From NCBI GenBank assembly GCA_905331475.1, contig CAJNYU010000523.1:186001-250000 (forward strand): a DNA stretch of 64,000 nucleotides, given 5' to 3'. This DNA comes from Rotaria socialis. Its lineage: Eukaryota; Rotifera; Eurotatoria; Philodinida; Philodinidae. The notes under the pieces were generated by a model, which saw only the letters and a program-made list of their open reading frames with translations, searched no databases and had not been told where the DNA came from. The position numbers were made by a program, and so were the translations under genes. Each line of letters begins with the position of its first letter. Positions within the stretch are counted from its first letter, which is position 1. Of this stretch, positions 12,936 to 29,677 are shown one piece after another.

Positions 12936-13679
12936 CGATAAAGCTATCTGATTTCTTTTCTTTTTTTAATATCAACTATAACATGCATACGTAAAGAAGC
13001 TTGATGCATCGATGATGGATCTCTGGACATGCGAACCTGGCATTAGAAAAAAATTCCTATAAATACATCTAAACTGGAATAGACCTTTAGTTATAACAAA
13101 TAATAATAAATATACTTTTATTATGTATTATTATGAAGTATATATGTAGCATGATTCTTTACTTGTAAAAATTCGGCTAATGCTTGTTCAATGTTTAACA
13201 GCGCTCATGCTTTTCAATTGATGATAATCTTTTTCACACTTTTGGCTGTACATCATGAGAAGACGTATAATTTATTAAATGAGGTATTCTTGACGAAACA
13301 TTTCTATTTATCCATGGAAAAATATTTTATTATTATTTCTATAATCTCTTTCATATGTCAAGGTGAAGTTTCTTCTCATCAACGAAGTTAATCTTGCACT
13401 GACTACTACGATCGACTGTTTCTGTTTTGATGAAGAAAACATTGAAAAAAAGATTTCTTTGCAATGTACACAGTTGAAATCTGCGTAGAGAAAATAATTA
13501 TCAGACAGTATTAAGGACTTTATGTGTGTGAAAATAGTTCGAGTCCCGAAAAATGACCGATCATCTCACCATCGTGTCATTAACAAGAACATTGAAAAGT
13601 CCAAATAAACTTTTCAAGCGGAATTAATTCTCAACACTCGTTATCATGTTATTATCGCATGCAATATAATTTTTTTGAA
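12936..13679. other. Intergenic, nothing recognised
   Basis: Short frames only, including a hydrophobic 66-codon frame at 13191 that lacks supporting context. Confidence 0.4.
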
Positions 13680-13782
13680 TATGTTACTGTTGATAATGGT
13701 TGTGTGCTAGAACCAATACGACATTTTGTTTCACGTCCAAAGCTATTGTGATTGTTGCTATCTTTGTAATGACTATAATTTG
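13680..13782 (-). repeat. Inverted partial copy of the 5' part of the 11.7 kb gene
   Basis: Reverse complement of about 11779-11900, containing AATACGACATTTTGTTTCAC. Together with 11066-11551 it forms a minus-strand copy of which only the two ends are visible, with the plus-strand copy lying between them. Confidence 0.8.
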
Positions 13783-14630
13783 AATAACATGAAAGCAAGA
13801 AGTTTCTCGGTGTAACTCAACTATACTCCAGAATATTTACCATGATTGTTTGTTTTTTTTTCATTTCAATGATGAACCTAAATCTTCACACTTACAATAG
13901 TATCAATAAAACTCGAGTAGAAATACCAGAAAAAAAGTCAACTATGAAATTATTTACGCATTGTTTTATAGGTTTAAAAGAAACAAAAATTCTTCTTCCA
14001 ACTTTAGATAATGGTTTATCGAAATTAATCAATATACGTTTAATGACATGTGAAGACTTTAGAAAAAACGACGATATATCGTAGCCAATCAATGTGATCA
14101 TAAATACAAGTCATCAGAATGATGATGCAAATTTCTATGCACTTACCAACAAATTATAGTTTTTCTACATTTTACAGACATTTTAGAATATAAACTGAAT
14201 TTAATATTCACAGAGATATAACGAGAAGAATTTCGGTATTGTTCGATTATTATTAAATATTATTGCTTGAATGGAAAAATTGAATAAGAATATTGATCGG
14301 AGAAACTTCGTTAAACGCTTGACAAATAGAAACAAAATGATGGAAATTTTTGCTCCCAACGATTTAAATTGTCGGTGACAGGAAATGATTTAACCATAAA
14401 TTTGTCTCTCCTTCTCAATCATTTTCATTTTTTCCACTTATAAGAATGCCGATAGTTGAACTTATATATATTTATATTGAGAATAAAATATAGAAGAAAT
14501 CTTTTAAGTACAAATACAAATCAATAGAACTTATTTGATTTAACTCATGATTATGTATGCATTTTAATTTTTTTTATCCAAATTTAATCGTAACATTGGT
14601 TTTAATATTTTGACACCATCCTGTCTCATA
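13783..14630. other. Intergenic, one weak frame
   Basis: An 80-codon plus-strand frame at 13842-14084 has no domain, splice signal or codon bias that would support it. Confidence 0.4.
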
Positions 14631-14634
14631 TTCA

Positions 14635-14636
14635 GA
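14635..14636 (+). other. 3' splice acceptor 10 nt before a start codon
   Basis: CTGTCTCATATTCAG precedes ACCGATTGAAAATG. This fits a 5'-UTR intron or a spliced-leader trans-splice site. Confidence 0.5.
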
Positions 14637-14646
14637 CCGATTGAAA

Positions 14647-14931
14647 ATGTTACTATTATTTATTATTATAATAATTAATCGATTGTTATCATCATCGGAT
14701 GCGGCAGTATTATTTTTCCATAGAAAATTAGAGCAAAAAGCACGATTTCAGTCTCATCATCACGAGAACAATGCACCATCAATGTCAGGAACTGTTGGGA
14801 CACATTTTCAATGCGATTCAAAAATAAGTCAATTTCTAGGTGTTGGTTTTGGTTGTTATTGTCCAGGTGCATGGTGTGAAAATAATAACCAATGTTGTTC
14901 ACAAATGTGCTATAAAAAAACTTGTTACTGA
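14647..14931 (+). CDS. Small secreted cysteine-rich (knottin-like) peptide
   Basis: A single exon encodes 94 aa from the first ATG. Residues 1-15 are strongly hydrophobic and look like a signal peptide. A polar linker with a His-rich patch follows. The last 40 residues carry eight cysteines in the order C, C-x-C, C, CC, C, C, with the final Cys next to the C terminus. The adjacent CC pair and spacing resemble inhibitor-cystine-knot peptides. That fold occurs in antimicrobial peptides, protease inhibitors, neuropeptide-like ligands and venom peptides alike, so no function is assigned. An acceptor-like site lies 10 nt upstream. Confidence 0.65.
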   Translation: MLLLFIIIIINRLLSSSDAAVLFFHRKLEQKARFQSHHHENNAPSMSGTVGTHFQCDSKISQFLGVGFGCYCPGAWCENNNQCCSQMCYKKTCY

Positions 14932-15434
14932 CATTTGTTTTCCCTCTTCAATCATTAGATATTATTTCATAATTTACTAATCTTTTATAAAAAATTCTTC
15001 TAAAAATAGAATCTATGAAATATGATCCATTCTTACATCCGTTATTATAACGTACTTAATGGCTACAATTCAAATGCTACACCTTTTTTTTTATATGTGA
15101 GATTCATATTGGATATGAAATATAATCAGAGAATTAATTAATAATATAGAAAAAATATTAATAAATTCATTTTGGATTGCGTGAACTTATTTAATGAATA
15201 TGGTATTCTATCGAACAATGCTTTGCTCAATCTGTGGTCAAGACATCAATTTTTAGAAAATCGACACTAAAAATCAAAAATTTAAAGAAACTTTGAATAT
15301 CTTCCAGTGCCGCTCAAATTCCTATGAACTTTTATACTAAGTTCATATTATTCCAGCAGAAAAGGAAACCATATTCTTTGTATTTTTTTTTCAGTTTAAG
15401 ATTTTATTTTGAAGTTAGAAAGTCAAAAGTACAA
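14932..15434. other. Intergenic
   Basis: AT-rich; nothing recognised. Confidence 0.4.
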
Positions 15435-15797
15435 CCCTAGTCGAACTTTTTTATTCATGCGCTTGCACGACTTAAGCTCAAGATGTGCCTATAGCGCATG
15501 ACTTTCTTGCTCAAGACAAGCGTTTCAATGTTTGCATGAGTTACAAAAAAATGCAACTATAATTTTTTATTAAAAGTTGAGTTATTGCGAATGTAAAATT
15601 GAAAAAAGAAAAGTTGAAACAATTTTTCAATAACAAAAACGCTTAGATAAAAATTCAAGCGTATGAACAAGAAGTTTAAGAGCTTCAGCTCACCGAAAGG
15701 GTTCATGTCTTGCCTCAAGATGTGCCCATAGTTCTTGACTTTCTTGATCAAGAAAGTCAAGAATTGCATGCGCTTGCAAAAAAAAGTTCGACTAGGG
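15435..15797. mobile_element. MITE-like element with CCCTAGTCGAAC termini
   Basis: About 363 bp bounded by terminal inverted repeats CCCTAGTCGAACTTTTTT (left) and its complement (right). Beneath the ends, arms containing AAGATGTGCC(T/C)ATAG recur. A perfect 32-bp palindrome centred at 15747/15748 lies inside. There is no transposase frame and no clear target duplication, so the superfamily is open. Confidence 0.7.
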
Positions 15798-16330
15798 AAG
15801 CTTGAAGATTTCATTATCTGTAATACCAATACAGTTTAACTTTGAGCAACAATATATGGCATCAAAAAGAACTATGCTGCGCCGTAATGTTCATATTAAA
15901 TTTGGAATATGCATAAAGTTCTTGTACTGTTAGTTGTGTTCAATGTAATTTTACGATTTATTTGCCACTCGATCATATTGGCATTGAAATGATTTTAAAC
16001 AATCTCTATCTTGTAATTTTTGCCTAGGTAAACAGCTTCAACAGATGTCGCACCAGTATAGCTTGTTTTAATATCTGAAATAATTTATCTATAAATTCTA
16101 TCTGTCTCGTTGAAATAAACATAAATTTACTTTTCAATAACTTTACTCTGCCTATAGAATTGCATTTACTCATATTTGAAATGATCTTATTGGTTAATAT
16201 ACATATCGTTAGGATATGTGTCATGATCTCTCTGAATCATTCTGAATCTCTATTCATTCATTTTCAAAATAAATATTTTGTTGAAAGAAAATCTTCTGTA
16301 GAATTTAAGTCACACTGTAAAGAAAAATCC
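15798..16330. other. Region upstream of UPF1
   Basis: No gene was recognised. It presumably includes the promoter and any 5' non-coding exon of UPF1. Confidence 0.45.
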
Positions 16331-16336
16331 ATTTTC

Positions 16337-16338
16337 AG
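16337..16338 (+). other. 3' splice acceptor 6 nt before the UPF1 start
   Basis: CCATTTTCAG is followed by ATAAAAATG. This implies a 5'-UTR intron or spliced-leader addition. Confidence 0.5.
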
Positions 16339-16344
16339 ATAAAA

Positions 16345-22654
<6,310 letters not shown>

Positions 22655-22906
22655 TTGCAATATAACAATCAATAATGATGAAAAGTTTTACTTGAAATCT
22701 TCATGCATACATTCGTTCATATGATTGAAATCATGCCAATTCACAAAGATGCAATAAGCGTCAAAGAATATAAACATCGTTTAATAGAACAAGACACTCT
22801 GTAATAGATTGCATATGAATTTGTTTAATCTTGTATTAATCATTTATTTTTTTGTTTGATTCGTCAAGTAAAACAAGAGTTTCTCGAACTTTTTCATTTA
22901 TTCTAG
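22655..22906 (+). promoter_or_regulatory. UPF1-ARB2A intercistronic region ending in a splice acceptor
   Basis: 252 bp separate the UPF1 stop from the ARB2A ATG. The last bases are a pyrimidine-rich acceptor (CTTTTTCATTTATTCTAG) that abuts the ATG directly. I see no AATAAA in the interval. This arrangement is expected for a downstream operon gene receiving a trans-spliced leader. A cis-spliced 5'-UTR intron is the alternative. Confidence 0.55.
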
Positions 22907-24726
22907 ATGGATGATACATCTGAAAACGTAGATGAATGCGCCATTTGTAATGAAGAATCAACAAAATTATATCAATGTTGTCCAAATAAATCTGATAGCT
23001 GTTGTGAAACATGCTGGTCTAAATTTATTTCATCAGCGATTGATACCGGCAAAGTTGCTTCGTTATTAACTGGTAAACTGACATGTCATTACTGTCATGA
23101 ACCAATTGATCGTAATAGTCTTCCAGAAAAAATTCAAACTCGTGTTAATAATATTCTCTTAACAATACCGAAAACAAAAAATCCAAAAGCGATCGAGGAT
23201 TTTAATTATTCGTATAATAACTCAAATGAATTACGAAATTGTTTAACAAATGAAAAATTTATTTTTCTTACACAACGTTATTATAATTTACTTGGCAGTT
23301 GTATAGATACATATATTCAATCATTGATGAAATCTGATCCATGGAATTATCAAGAAATATGGTTACCAATCAAAGATGAACCTACAGATGATCATTCTGA
23401 TCAAGTTAATATATTTACATCTAGTGATTTTAATACGAACGAGAATGGATGTTTAATATTACTTCAAGGTTCAGGTGTCGTACGTCCAGGCCAATGGGCA
23501 CGTTCATGTTGCATTAATGATTCACTCGACATAGGAAGTATGTTATGATTTAAAACGGATGGCCGATCAGATGAAATTAAAACAAAGAAAGATGTTGAAA
23601 ACCAAGGCCATGTAGATTCCCATGAGCAATGAATAGTATAATCGATTTTTATTATTCTACTTATTTGATTCAATGCTTTCGTGTTCCTCAGAAACACTTA
23701 TAACACTAATTTCAAACTCAGCTTGAAATCTTTGCGTGCAGAATTTAGTTAGATCAGTTATGAGACCAGGCTTCCGTCCTGCAATAATAGCATCGAATAT
23801 AGCCAGTGTTCATAAGTTATATGTAAATAATAGGGTAAAAATATTCAAAAGAATAAACTACGAAGTAGAATTTTTCTTTGAGACGTTTAAAAGCAAAAGG
23901 CTAATTTCTTTTTTTCTCAGGTATGTTCCCTTACATGACTAAAGCAAAAGAACATAATTTATCTGTGATCATTCTTAATCCCAATCAAACAAGTTATGTT
24001 GAAAAAGTGTCAGTTGATACTGATGATGATACAGCTTCTGTAAACAAGAAAGAGGCCAGTGCCAATGAAGATACAAATGCTAGCAATAAAACGGAGGATA
24101 TTGTCGTTACAAATTCAACGTCTACTACAGATAAAGAAAGTAAATCTACAGAAGAAAAACTTTCAGCTACTAGTGATGATAAGAATAAAAAAGACGAAAA
24201 TTCTATTGATGACGATATTATTTCGTTTTATCTGTCGACCAATCCATTGCCTCGGCAAATAACAAAAAAGATTCCGGATTTATCCACAAGCCGTGAACAT
24301 GTTCTTTATGTTTATGATCATATTATAACACAATGTCCAGCAACAAAATTCTACACTGTTGCACATTCTGCTGGGGGTGATGGTTTAATGTTTTTATTAC
24401 GTAAACGTTATGATAAAATTTTACCGAAACTTGCCAAAATAGCTTTTACGGATTCTGTTCATTCGGTATTACCATTGGAATCAAATGAAATAAAAAGCTT
24501 CTTAAAATCAAACGCTATACATTTTATTGCTAGCGATGAGCCAATGGGAGCGCCTATCGATTATGTATATGACTTTTCTCAAGGACCAGCTTGTCAAGAA
24601 GTATCAGCGGGACATCCAAAACATGAATACACATCAGGACACGCTGTTCAAGGAGTTTTTAATTTTTTCTTTCCAATTGATAAACCAAATGATGATGATG
24701 ATAATATCGATAGAACAAAATTTTAA
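22907..24726 (+). CDS. ARB2A: ARB2A/FAM172-like protein with an N-terminal RING-like cysteine motif, 2 exons
   Basis: Exons 22907-23537 and 23921-24726 encode 478 aa. Residues 11-64 hold CAIC, CC (24-25), CC-ETC (32-36) and a CHYC pair (60-63), resembling a RING or IBR-type zinc module. From about residue 95 it matches the Arb2/FAM172 domain: LLQGSGVVRPGQWARS, VIILNPNQTSYVE, a long acidic Ser/Thr-rich insert, then VAHSAGG with the putative nucleophile Ser near 360, LTDS-like FTDSVHSV, and PKHEYTSGHAV. Family knowledge: S. pombe Arb2 works in siRNA loading onto Argonaute, and vertebrate FAM172A is linked to co-transcriptional splicing control. The cysteine module is not part of vertebrate FAM172A as I know it. 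The gene lies 252 bp after UPF1 and 39 bp before CHMP2B on the same strand. Confidence 0.88.
23538..23920 (+). other. ARB2A intron flanked by a 7-bp duplication
   Basis: The 383-bp intron starts GTATGTT (23538-23544), and the downstream exon starts with the same GTATGTT (23921-23927). No terminal inverted repeats were seen. Confidence 0.75.
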
Positions 24727-24765
24727 ATATTTAAATATATGATTCTTTTTTTTTTAAGATAATTA
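24727..24765 (+). promoter_or_regulatory. ARB2A-CHMP2B intercistronic region, 39 bp, with acceptor
   Basis: After the ARB2A stop codon comes a run of T (24744-24755), then AAG at 24756-24758 and a 7-nt leader before the CHMP2B ATG. No polyadenylation hexamer and no room for an ordinary promoter are visible. This is the classic layout of an operon junction resolved by trans-splicing. Confidence 0.65.
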
Positions 24766-26245
24766 ATGTTCGGCAAGAAAACGTCGGTATCAGGTAGAAA
24801 GAGCGAAAAAGATTTTTTTAGTTTAGAGAAGAATTTTTATTTTAAAATTTGTCTATACTAGATCAAGCGAAAGCGCATAGTCGTGAATTAAGAAAAACTG
24901 ATCGTGAATTAGTACGTGATCGACATAGACTTGAAGCTGAAGAACAGAGAATAGTAAGATGATATAATTATGAACAAAATTAATCTTAATTTATCGTTTC
25001 GAGGTCAATGAAATTCGAAAAAATGCATCGACTGGAAATAAAAAGGTAAGAATAAAAAATGTGGAAACTTCGGATTTCATCCGAAAGCTATGTGTACTGC
25101 AAAAAGTACATGGGACATATGAGTCATTCTAGAATGTCTGAACACCAAAATTACCATGAGAAATTAGGCATTTTGGTTTCTGGATGCAGTTTTTGTGCAT
25201 TTTGAGACCGTTTTCAGGCGATGTTTCGTTAGAAAGCTACGATTTAGTTCAAAACTAGTATCAGATTCGGTCGATTTATATATGTTGTGAATAATTCTGA
25301 GAAAAAAACGTTTTTTTTCAAAAAATCTCTGTACCCTCCCTCAGGGATGGTCTGGTCAATAATGACAATTTTTTCGATAACTCAGCCATTTCTTGACGGA
25401 TTCTTCTCATCTTCGAACTCGACTGAGATATTAATGAGATCATTATTTGTACAAAATTTCATGACAATTGGATGAGGCTTTCAAAGGTTATCGTGTTAAC
25501 GGCCGGCCGGACACACTGACCGATTCTATAGTGTACTCACTTTTTTTGAGTACACAAAAAGAGCGTATCTCTTTTCTATCCTAAATATTTTTATTATTAT
25601 AGGCAGTTGAAATCTTAGCTAAACAACTGGTTAAAATTCGAAATCAAAAAGCTCAGTCGTTTCAAGCATCAGGTCAAATTCAAGGTTTAGCTACACAAAA
25701 TACAATGATGGCATCAAACATGCGAATGGCTGATACAATGCAGGTTGATTTGTTGATTGATTGGTTTTTGTTTCTTTTGAAAAATTTATTGTATAGGCGA
25801 CTGCTAAAACTATGGCGAAAATGAATAAAGTGATGAATCCAGCACAAATGTCAAGAGTTACTCAACAATTTACTCAAGAACATACAAAACTGGGCATCAA
25901 AGAAGAAATGAGTATGTGAACATTTTTTAGAGTTCGTGTTCTTCTTCTAATAGACAATTGTTTATGTAGTGGGCGAAACATTAGATGCAGCATTTGGACA
26001 AGAAGGTGATTCCGAAGAAGAAGATGCTATTGTTAATCAAGTACTTGATGAAATAGGCATTTCCTTTAATGAAAAAGTAAGATTTTTATTTTGTTACTTT
26101 AATTCTATTTTATTAATTCGTATCTATTCAGATGGCTGTTGCACCACGTGTTCCAGCGGGTGCAACTGGTATGGTATCTAATCGACGACAGGCAAATGAT
26201 GAAGATGCTGAAATTGAACGAATGTTGGCTAATCTCAAATCATAA
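24766..26245 (+). CDS. CHMP2B: CHMP2B, ESCRT-III subunit (VPS2 family), 7 exons
   Basis: Exons 24766-24793, 24862-24953, 25004-25045, 25603-25743, 25797-25911, 25970-26076 and 26132-26245 give 212 aa; human CHMP2B has 213. The protein begins with MFGKKTS and a basic first helix with RELRKTDRELVRDRHRLE. Alpha-helical core segments (AVEILAKQLVKIRNQKAQ, ATAKTMAKMNKVMN) and an acidic region follow. The signature IVNQVLDEIGI is present, and a C-terminal MIM-type helix (DAEIERMLANLK) binds the VPS4 MIT domain. ESCRT-III polymers remodel endosomal and nuclear membranes and act in cytokinesis. The sequence is closer to CHMP2B than CHMP2A. Intron 3 (25046-25602) carries a copy of the 0.5-kb repeat family. 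An AATAAA lies at 26453. Confidence 0.95.
25058..25558 (+). repeat. 0.5-kb repeat family, copy A (in CHMP2B intron 3)
   Basis: It begins AATGTGGAAACTTCGG, which folds with ATCCGAAAG just after it. It ends at a hairpin TGTACTCA...TGAGTACA preceded by GGCCGGCCGGACACACTGAC. It shares this whole sequence with copies at 56650 and 62663. It is non-coding and was probably a mobile element. Confidence 0.88.
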
Positions 26246-26452
26246 TCCTGTTGTTGTCTTTGTTTCATTCTCAGATAGAGACAATAAAGGAACTTCTGAT
26301 CGAATAATCTTAACTCTTTTAGACTTCATCCTCAACTATCTCTTTAACTTCTCTGTGTTTTTTGGATTGCTTGTTCCGGTTAATATATCGATTGTAAATA
26401 CGCTGCACTTTTTTTTTCTTTTTGTAAGCGTCCATATGTTATCCATTTATTT

Positions 26453-26458
26453 AATAAA
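26453..26458 (+). terminator. Polyadenylation signal AATAAA (CHMP2B)
   Basis: Canonical hexamer about 210 bp past the CHMP2B stop and 76 bp before the end of the convergent gene. Confidence 0.5.
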
Positions 26459-26533
26459 CTTTCATTTATTTATGTAATTATGAATAATATTTTTTTTTGC
26501 TTCAAATGCCATGAATTTCAAACAAAAACAAAA

Positions 26534-27328
26534 TTACTTCATGTTTGTTTTCTTTTCCAAACGAAAATCGCTAAGACTATTAACTAAGTTATGAAAACGT
26601 TGATCTTTTATCTTGGTAAAGGATTGATTGAATTTTCGTAATTTTTCCACAGCAGTTTGTCGTTGATTTGCAAGATGATAATCAGGAAATTTTTCACGAA
26701 ATTCTGGACAAAATTTAACAAAATGATCAACAAAATCCGAATATGTTTCATGTCGTAATGATTCGTTCATTAAACGAGTATATTCTTCACTTTCCATGGA
26801 GTGCATCATTGGTACAATGAAATTCGAACTGGTAGTTGTGCATGAACTTCTTATTGTTGCTATCGAACAACTTTTAAAAGTACTTGCAGATGTTAAAGGA
26901 CGACTTTGATTAACATTAGATTTCGATCGTGCCATTGATTCATCAAGTAACTTCTGTGAAGCATTTAAAACTTGATAGGTACGTCGTTCAACTTTTGTCA
27001 TTGGTTCTGGACGAGAATTTATTGTTACAAGTGATGGTAAAGCTATCATATTAAATGGTGTTGATGATTGATTACGTTGTTTACGTTTTTCAAATCGATC
27101 TTTATCTTTTTTCAAAGCTTCGCGAAAATATTTATCATATCGATACCAAGTTTCATGTCGTTTACGGTTCAATTGTAAAAATGTTTCCATATGACGATCC
27201 ATATTTAAACGTATTTTATTTCGATCGCGATCGGTAACCGATATTTCATTTTCTTTCAGGTTTCTTTCAAGTTTTCTTCTTCTCAACATTGCTTCCGACA
27301 AATTTGATGAAGTTGCTTGAGAAAGCAT
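26534..27328 (-). CDS. Unrecognised charged, helical protein (264 aa)
   Basis: An uninterrupted frame from an ATG to a stop, with animal-like codon use and no obvious intron. Residues 1-90 are very rich in Arg, Lys and Glu and probably form long helices (RRRKLERNLKENEIS, KKDKDRFEKRKQRN). The middle is Ser/Thr-rich. The C-terminal third has a compact aromatic-rich stretch (YSDFVDHFVKFCPEFREKFP) that may be a small folded domain. I do not recognise the family. The gene is convergent with CHMP2B (stops 288 bp apart). Coding status rests on length and composition only. Confidence 0.65.
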   Translation of the reverse strand: MLSQATSSNLSEAMLRRRKLERNLKENEISVTDRDRNKIRLNMDRHMETFLQLNRKRHETWYRYDKYFREALKKDKDRFEKRKQRNQSSTPFNMIALPSLVTINSRPEPMTKVERRTYQVLNASQKLLDESMARSKSNVNQSRPLTSASTFKSCSIATIRSSCTTTSSNFIVPMMHSMESEEYTRLMNESLRHETYSDFVDHFVKFCPEFREKFPDYHLANQRQTAVEKLRKFNQSFTKIKDQRFHNLVNSLSDFRLEKKTNMK

Positions 27329-28430
27329 TTTGCAATGAATGAACGAACAAATTCACGTAGAGTTTTTTTTTGTGTAATTGAATGAATAGAAAAAACTTAT
27401 CTTGGTCTTGTTGCTCTTGTTGTTTTCAAGTCGAAATAATATGAAACCTTAGCCAATCTTTATAAGAATTAAAATTGATGGGTTTCATTTTCTGTATAAT
27501 GTAAAAAAGGGGTAGTATTGATGAATCACTATTTTAGACACTATGTTAATTATATTTTTTTTGTTGATCATTTTGTTGTTGACAACGATCAAAAGAGTGT
27601 GCTAGGATGGAGAAGGGGGGAAAAAGAAGTTGAGATGTTGTTACCGAATAGAGAAAAAATAGTTTCAAGAGCATCTTCAGGTTTCCTTTGAATAAAATAC
27701 GCAGAGAGAGAGAGAGAGAGAAAGAGAATAACCACTGTACTTTATCAAGAACCTTCATGATTTATAATCTAGCAATCTAGTTTTAATAATAGATCAGGAC
27801 ATTAATGTCGATAGAAAAACAATTATTGGTTATTTTCATGCATTAAATAATTGCTATTGGCTAGTAGAATCTGAAACTGAGGTTCAGATCATCTAAATTA
27901 CCAGATGTGCACAATAACTAAACCTTTTAGATTCTCAAATTGCATAAGTAAAACAAGATTTGTTTTCAGTCATGTAAAAACGTATGCGAAGATACGGGAG
28001 AACTTTCATATAGATATCATTGGAGAGAATTCGCGTGTCAACAGTGTCTGAAAATGTACACGGTCACAGCATTCAGTATACCCAAAATGAGGCCTATAAA
28101 GAAAACTGTGCCGAATCATATTATAGGTTTTATTAAAATATTCTTTGATTTTAAGCGAACTATGTTGTCACTGGTATCAATCAGAATCAAATCTAAGCGA
28201 GTCCTCTAATCACTCAGTCGAAAACTAAATATGAAGGAACTTTTCAACTGCAATTTGTTTCTGCAGATACCAACGAAGATTGCTATCCCTATGGTTAGCA
28301 CATTTCTTCTAGAGAATTATACTTCGAATCTGATTCGAGTTGTAAAACTACGGACAGTGAAGCTGTAATTAATTTCCGAAAGAAAGATGTTAGTTGCAAT
28401 CTACGAATATTTAATTGAATTGGATACTTT
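27329..28430. other. Intergenic with an (AG)n microsatellite
   Basis: A pure AG run occupies 27702-27720. Nothing else was recognised. Confidence 0.55.
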
Positions 28431-28558
28431 TGACTGACGAGGGAAGGTCTCCAAGTGATACCAACCATGCGGGCTCATGTTGTGCGCATATGTAGGACTC
28501 AGTGAGACTATAAAACCCGAATGGTTGGTATCACTTGGAGACCTTCCCTCGCCAGTCA
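28431..28558. repeat. 128-bp hairpin with 43-bp arms
   Basis: Arms 28431-28473 and 28516-28558 are almost perfect inverted copies (shared core AAGGTCTCCAAGTGATACCA). The loop is 42 bp and the ends are TGACTG/CAGTCA. It may be a miniature fold-back element or a structured RNA source. Confidence 0.85.
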
Positions 28559-28789
28559 ATCTTCTGAGGGTACGGATTCAATTAGCTACACGTTGTTGGG
28601 TATTGCCTTTAGGTATCGATATGAAATTATTCATTGTAGTCATATCTGAAAGTAATTTATTAGCTTCGGTGGGCACAAAAAAATATTTGCTATTTAGGAA
28701 GATAAATTAAGTGGATAAATAATATAAATTGATATTAAAAACGTTCGTTCATCCAATAACATGATCTATATACAATATCAAATACGTAT

Positions 28790-29669
28790 TAGTGTCCTGC
28801 ACGGGTGCAACTTTTCATACCCGGAGCCGACCCGACTGATTTTTCCCACACCCGGAACCGCCCGGACCCGGTGGCCTTACGCCCGGACCCGAACCGGACC
28901 CGGACAACTATACCCGGTAACCGACCGGCACCCGACCGGATTGTGGTCAAAATTTTGCTAATAGTTTATTAGTGAGATGATCTCAATGAGATAAATAATC
29001 GATAATAAATAATAGATAATAAATAATTGATAATAAAAGATCAATAAAAATAATAAATAACATCAAAAACAATGTTTTTGTTGTTCAACTAAGGTCTAGA
29101 AGATAAAATAGAAGTGAATTCAAATGAGAAATTATAGAGAAATGAATACTTACAATCAATAATATATAACATTAAAAACTACGTTTTTGTGGTAGAAGAG
29201 ATGATGAAGAGCTGAGCTAGGATAAAAAGTAAAAATTAATGAACATGTAGAAGTATGTGAGAATGGATACTTACGATGATTCATGTAAATGTGAGGCGGT
29301 AATAGATCAGTTATATAAAGCAGCTAGCACACTTAGCGAAGTTTCTTTAACATATAAGTAGAACAATCGTGTTTGTGGGTTAGGTTAGGTGACCCGTCGT
29401 GACTATTGAATATATTAGTGAATAATAACCCAATCAGATTCACATTCCTATGACTGAAATGACTGAAATCGACAATGATATCTGAAAATTTCATGTTTCT
29501 TCTAGATATCACTAGTTGGCCGGTCGGGTGTCGGTTTTTTGAAAATTCCTCAGCCCGACCCGACTTTTTTTTCCAGAACCGGCACCCAGTCCGACCCGGA
29601 GCTTTTCACCCGGACCCAGGTACCGGGTCGGGTCGGGTGCCGGTTACCCGACCCGGCTGCAGTACACTA
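28790..29669. mobile_element. hAT-type non-autonomous element, 880 bp
   Basis: It starts TAGTGTCCTGCACGGG and ends with the complement of TAGTGTACTGCAGCCGGG. It is flanked by a perfect 8-bp duplication ATACGTAT (28782-28789 and 29670-29677), the hAT hallmark. Both subterminal zones are strikingly GC-rich, built of repeated CCCGGACC/GGGTCGGG units on opposite strands, which resembles a transposase-binding array. The 540-bp middle is AT-rich and has no transposase frame. Confidence 0.88.
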
Positions 29670-29677
29670 ATACGTAT

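Noticed and set aside
13541..13560. tRNA-like T-arm string GTTCGAGTCCCG
   Set aside because: The flanking bases do not form the T stem, and no A box or acceptor stem is present.
13842..14084. 80-codon plus-strand frame and its antisense partner
   Set aside because: Open on both strands in AT-rich DNA; no homology or splice evidence visible.
25287..25475. Similar 61-62 codon frames in repeat copies A and B (also 56898-57083)
   Set aside because: The frames are shared because the DNA repeat is shared. Copy C does not preserve the frame, and there is no domain or start context.
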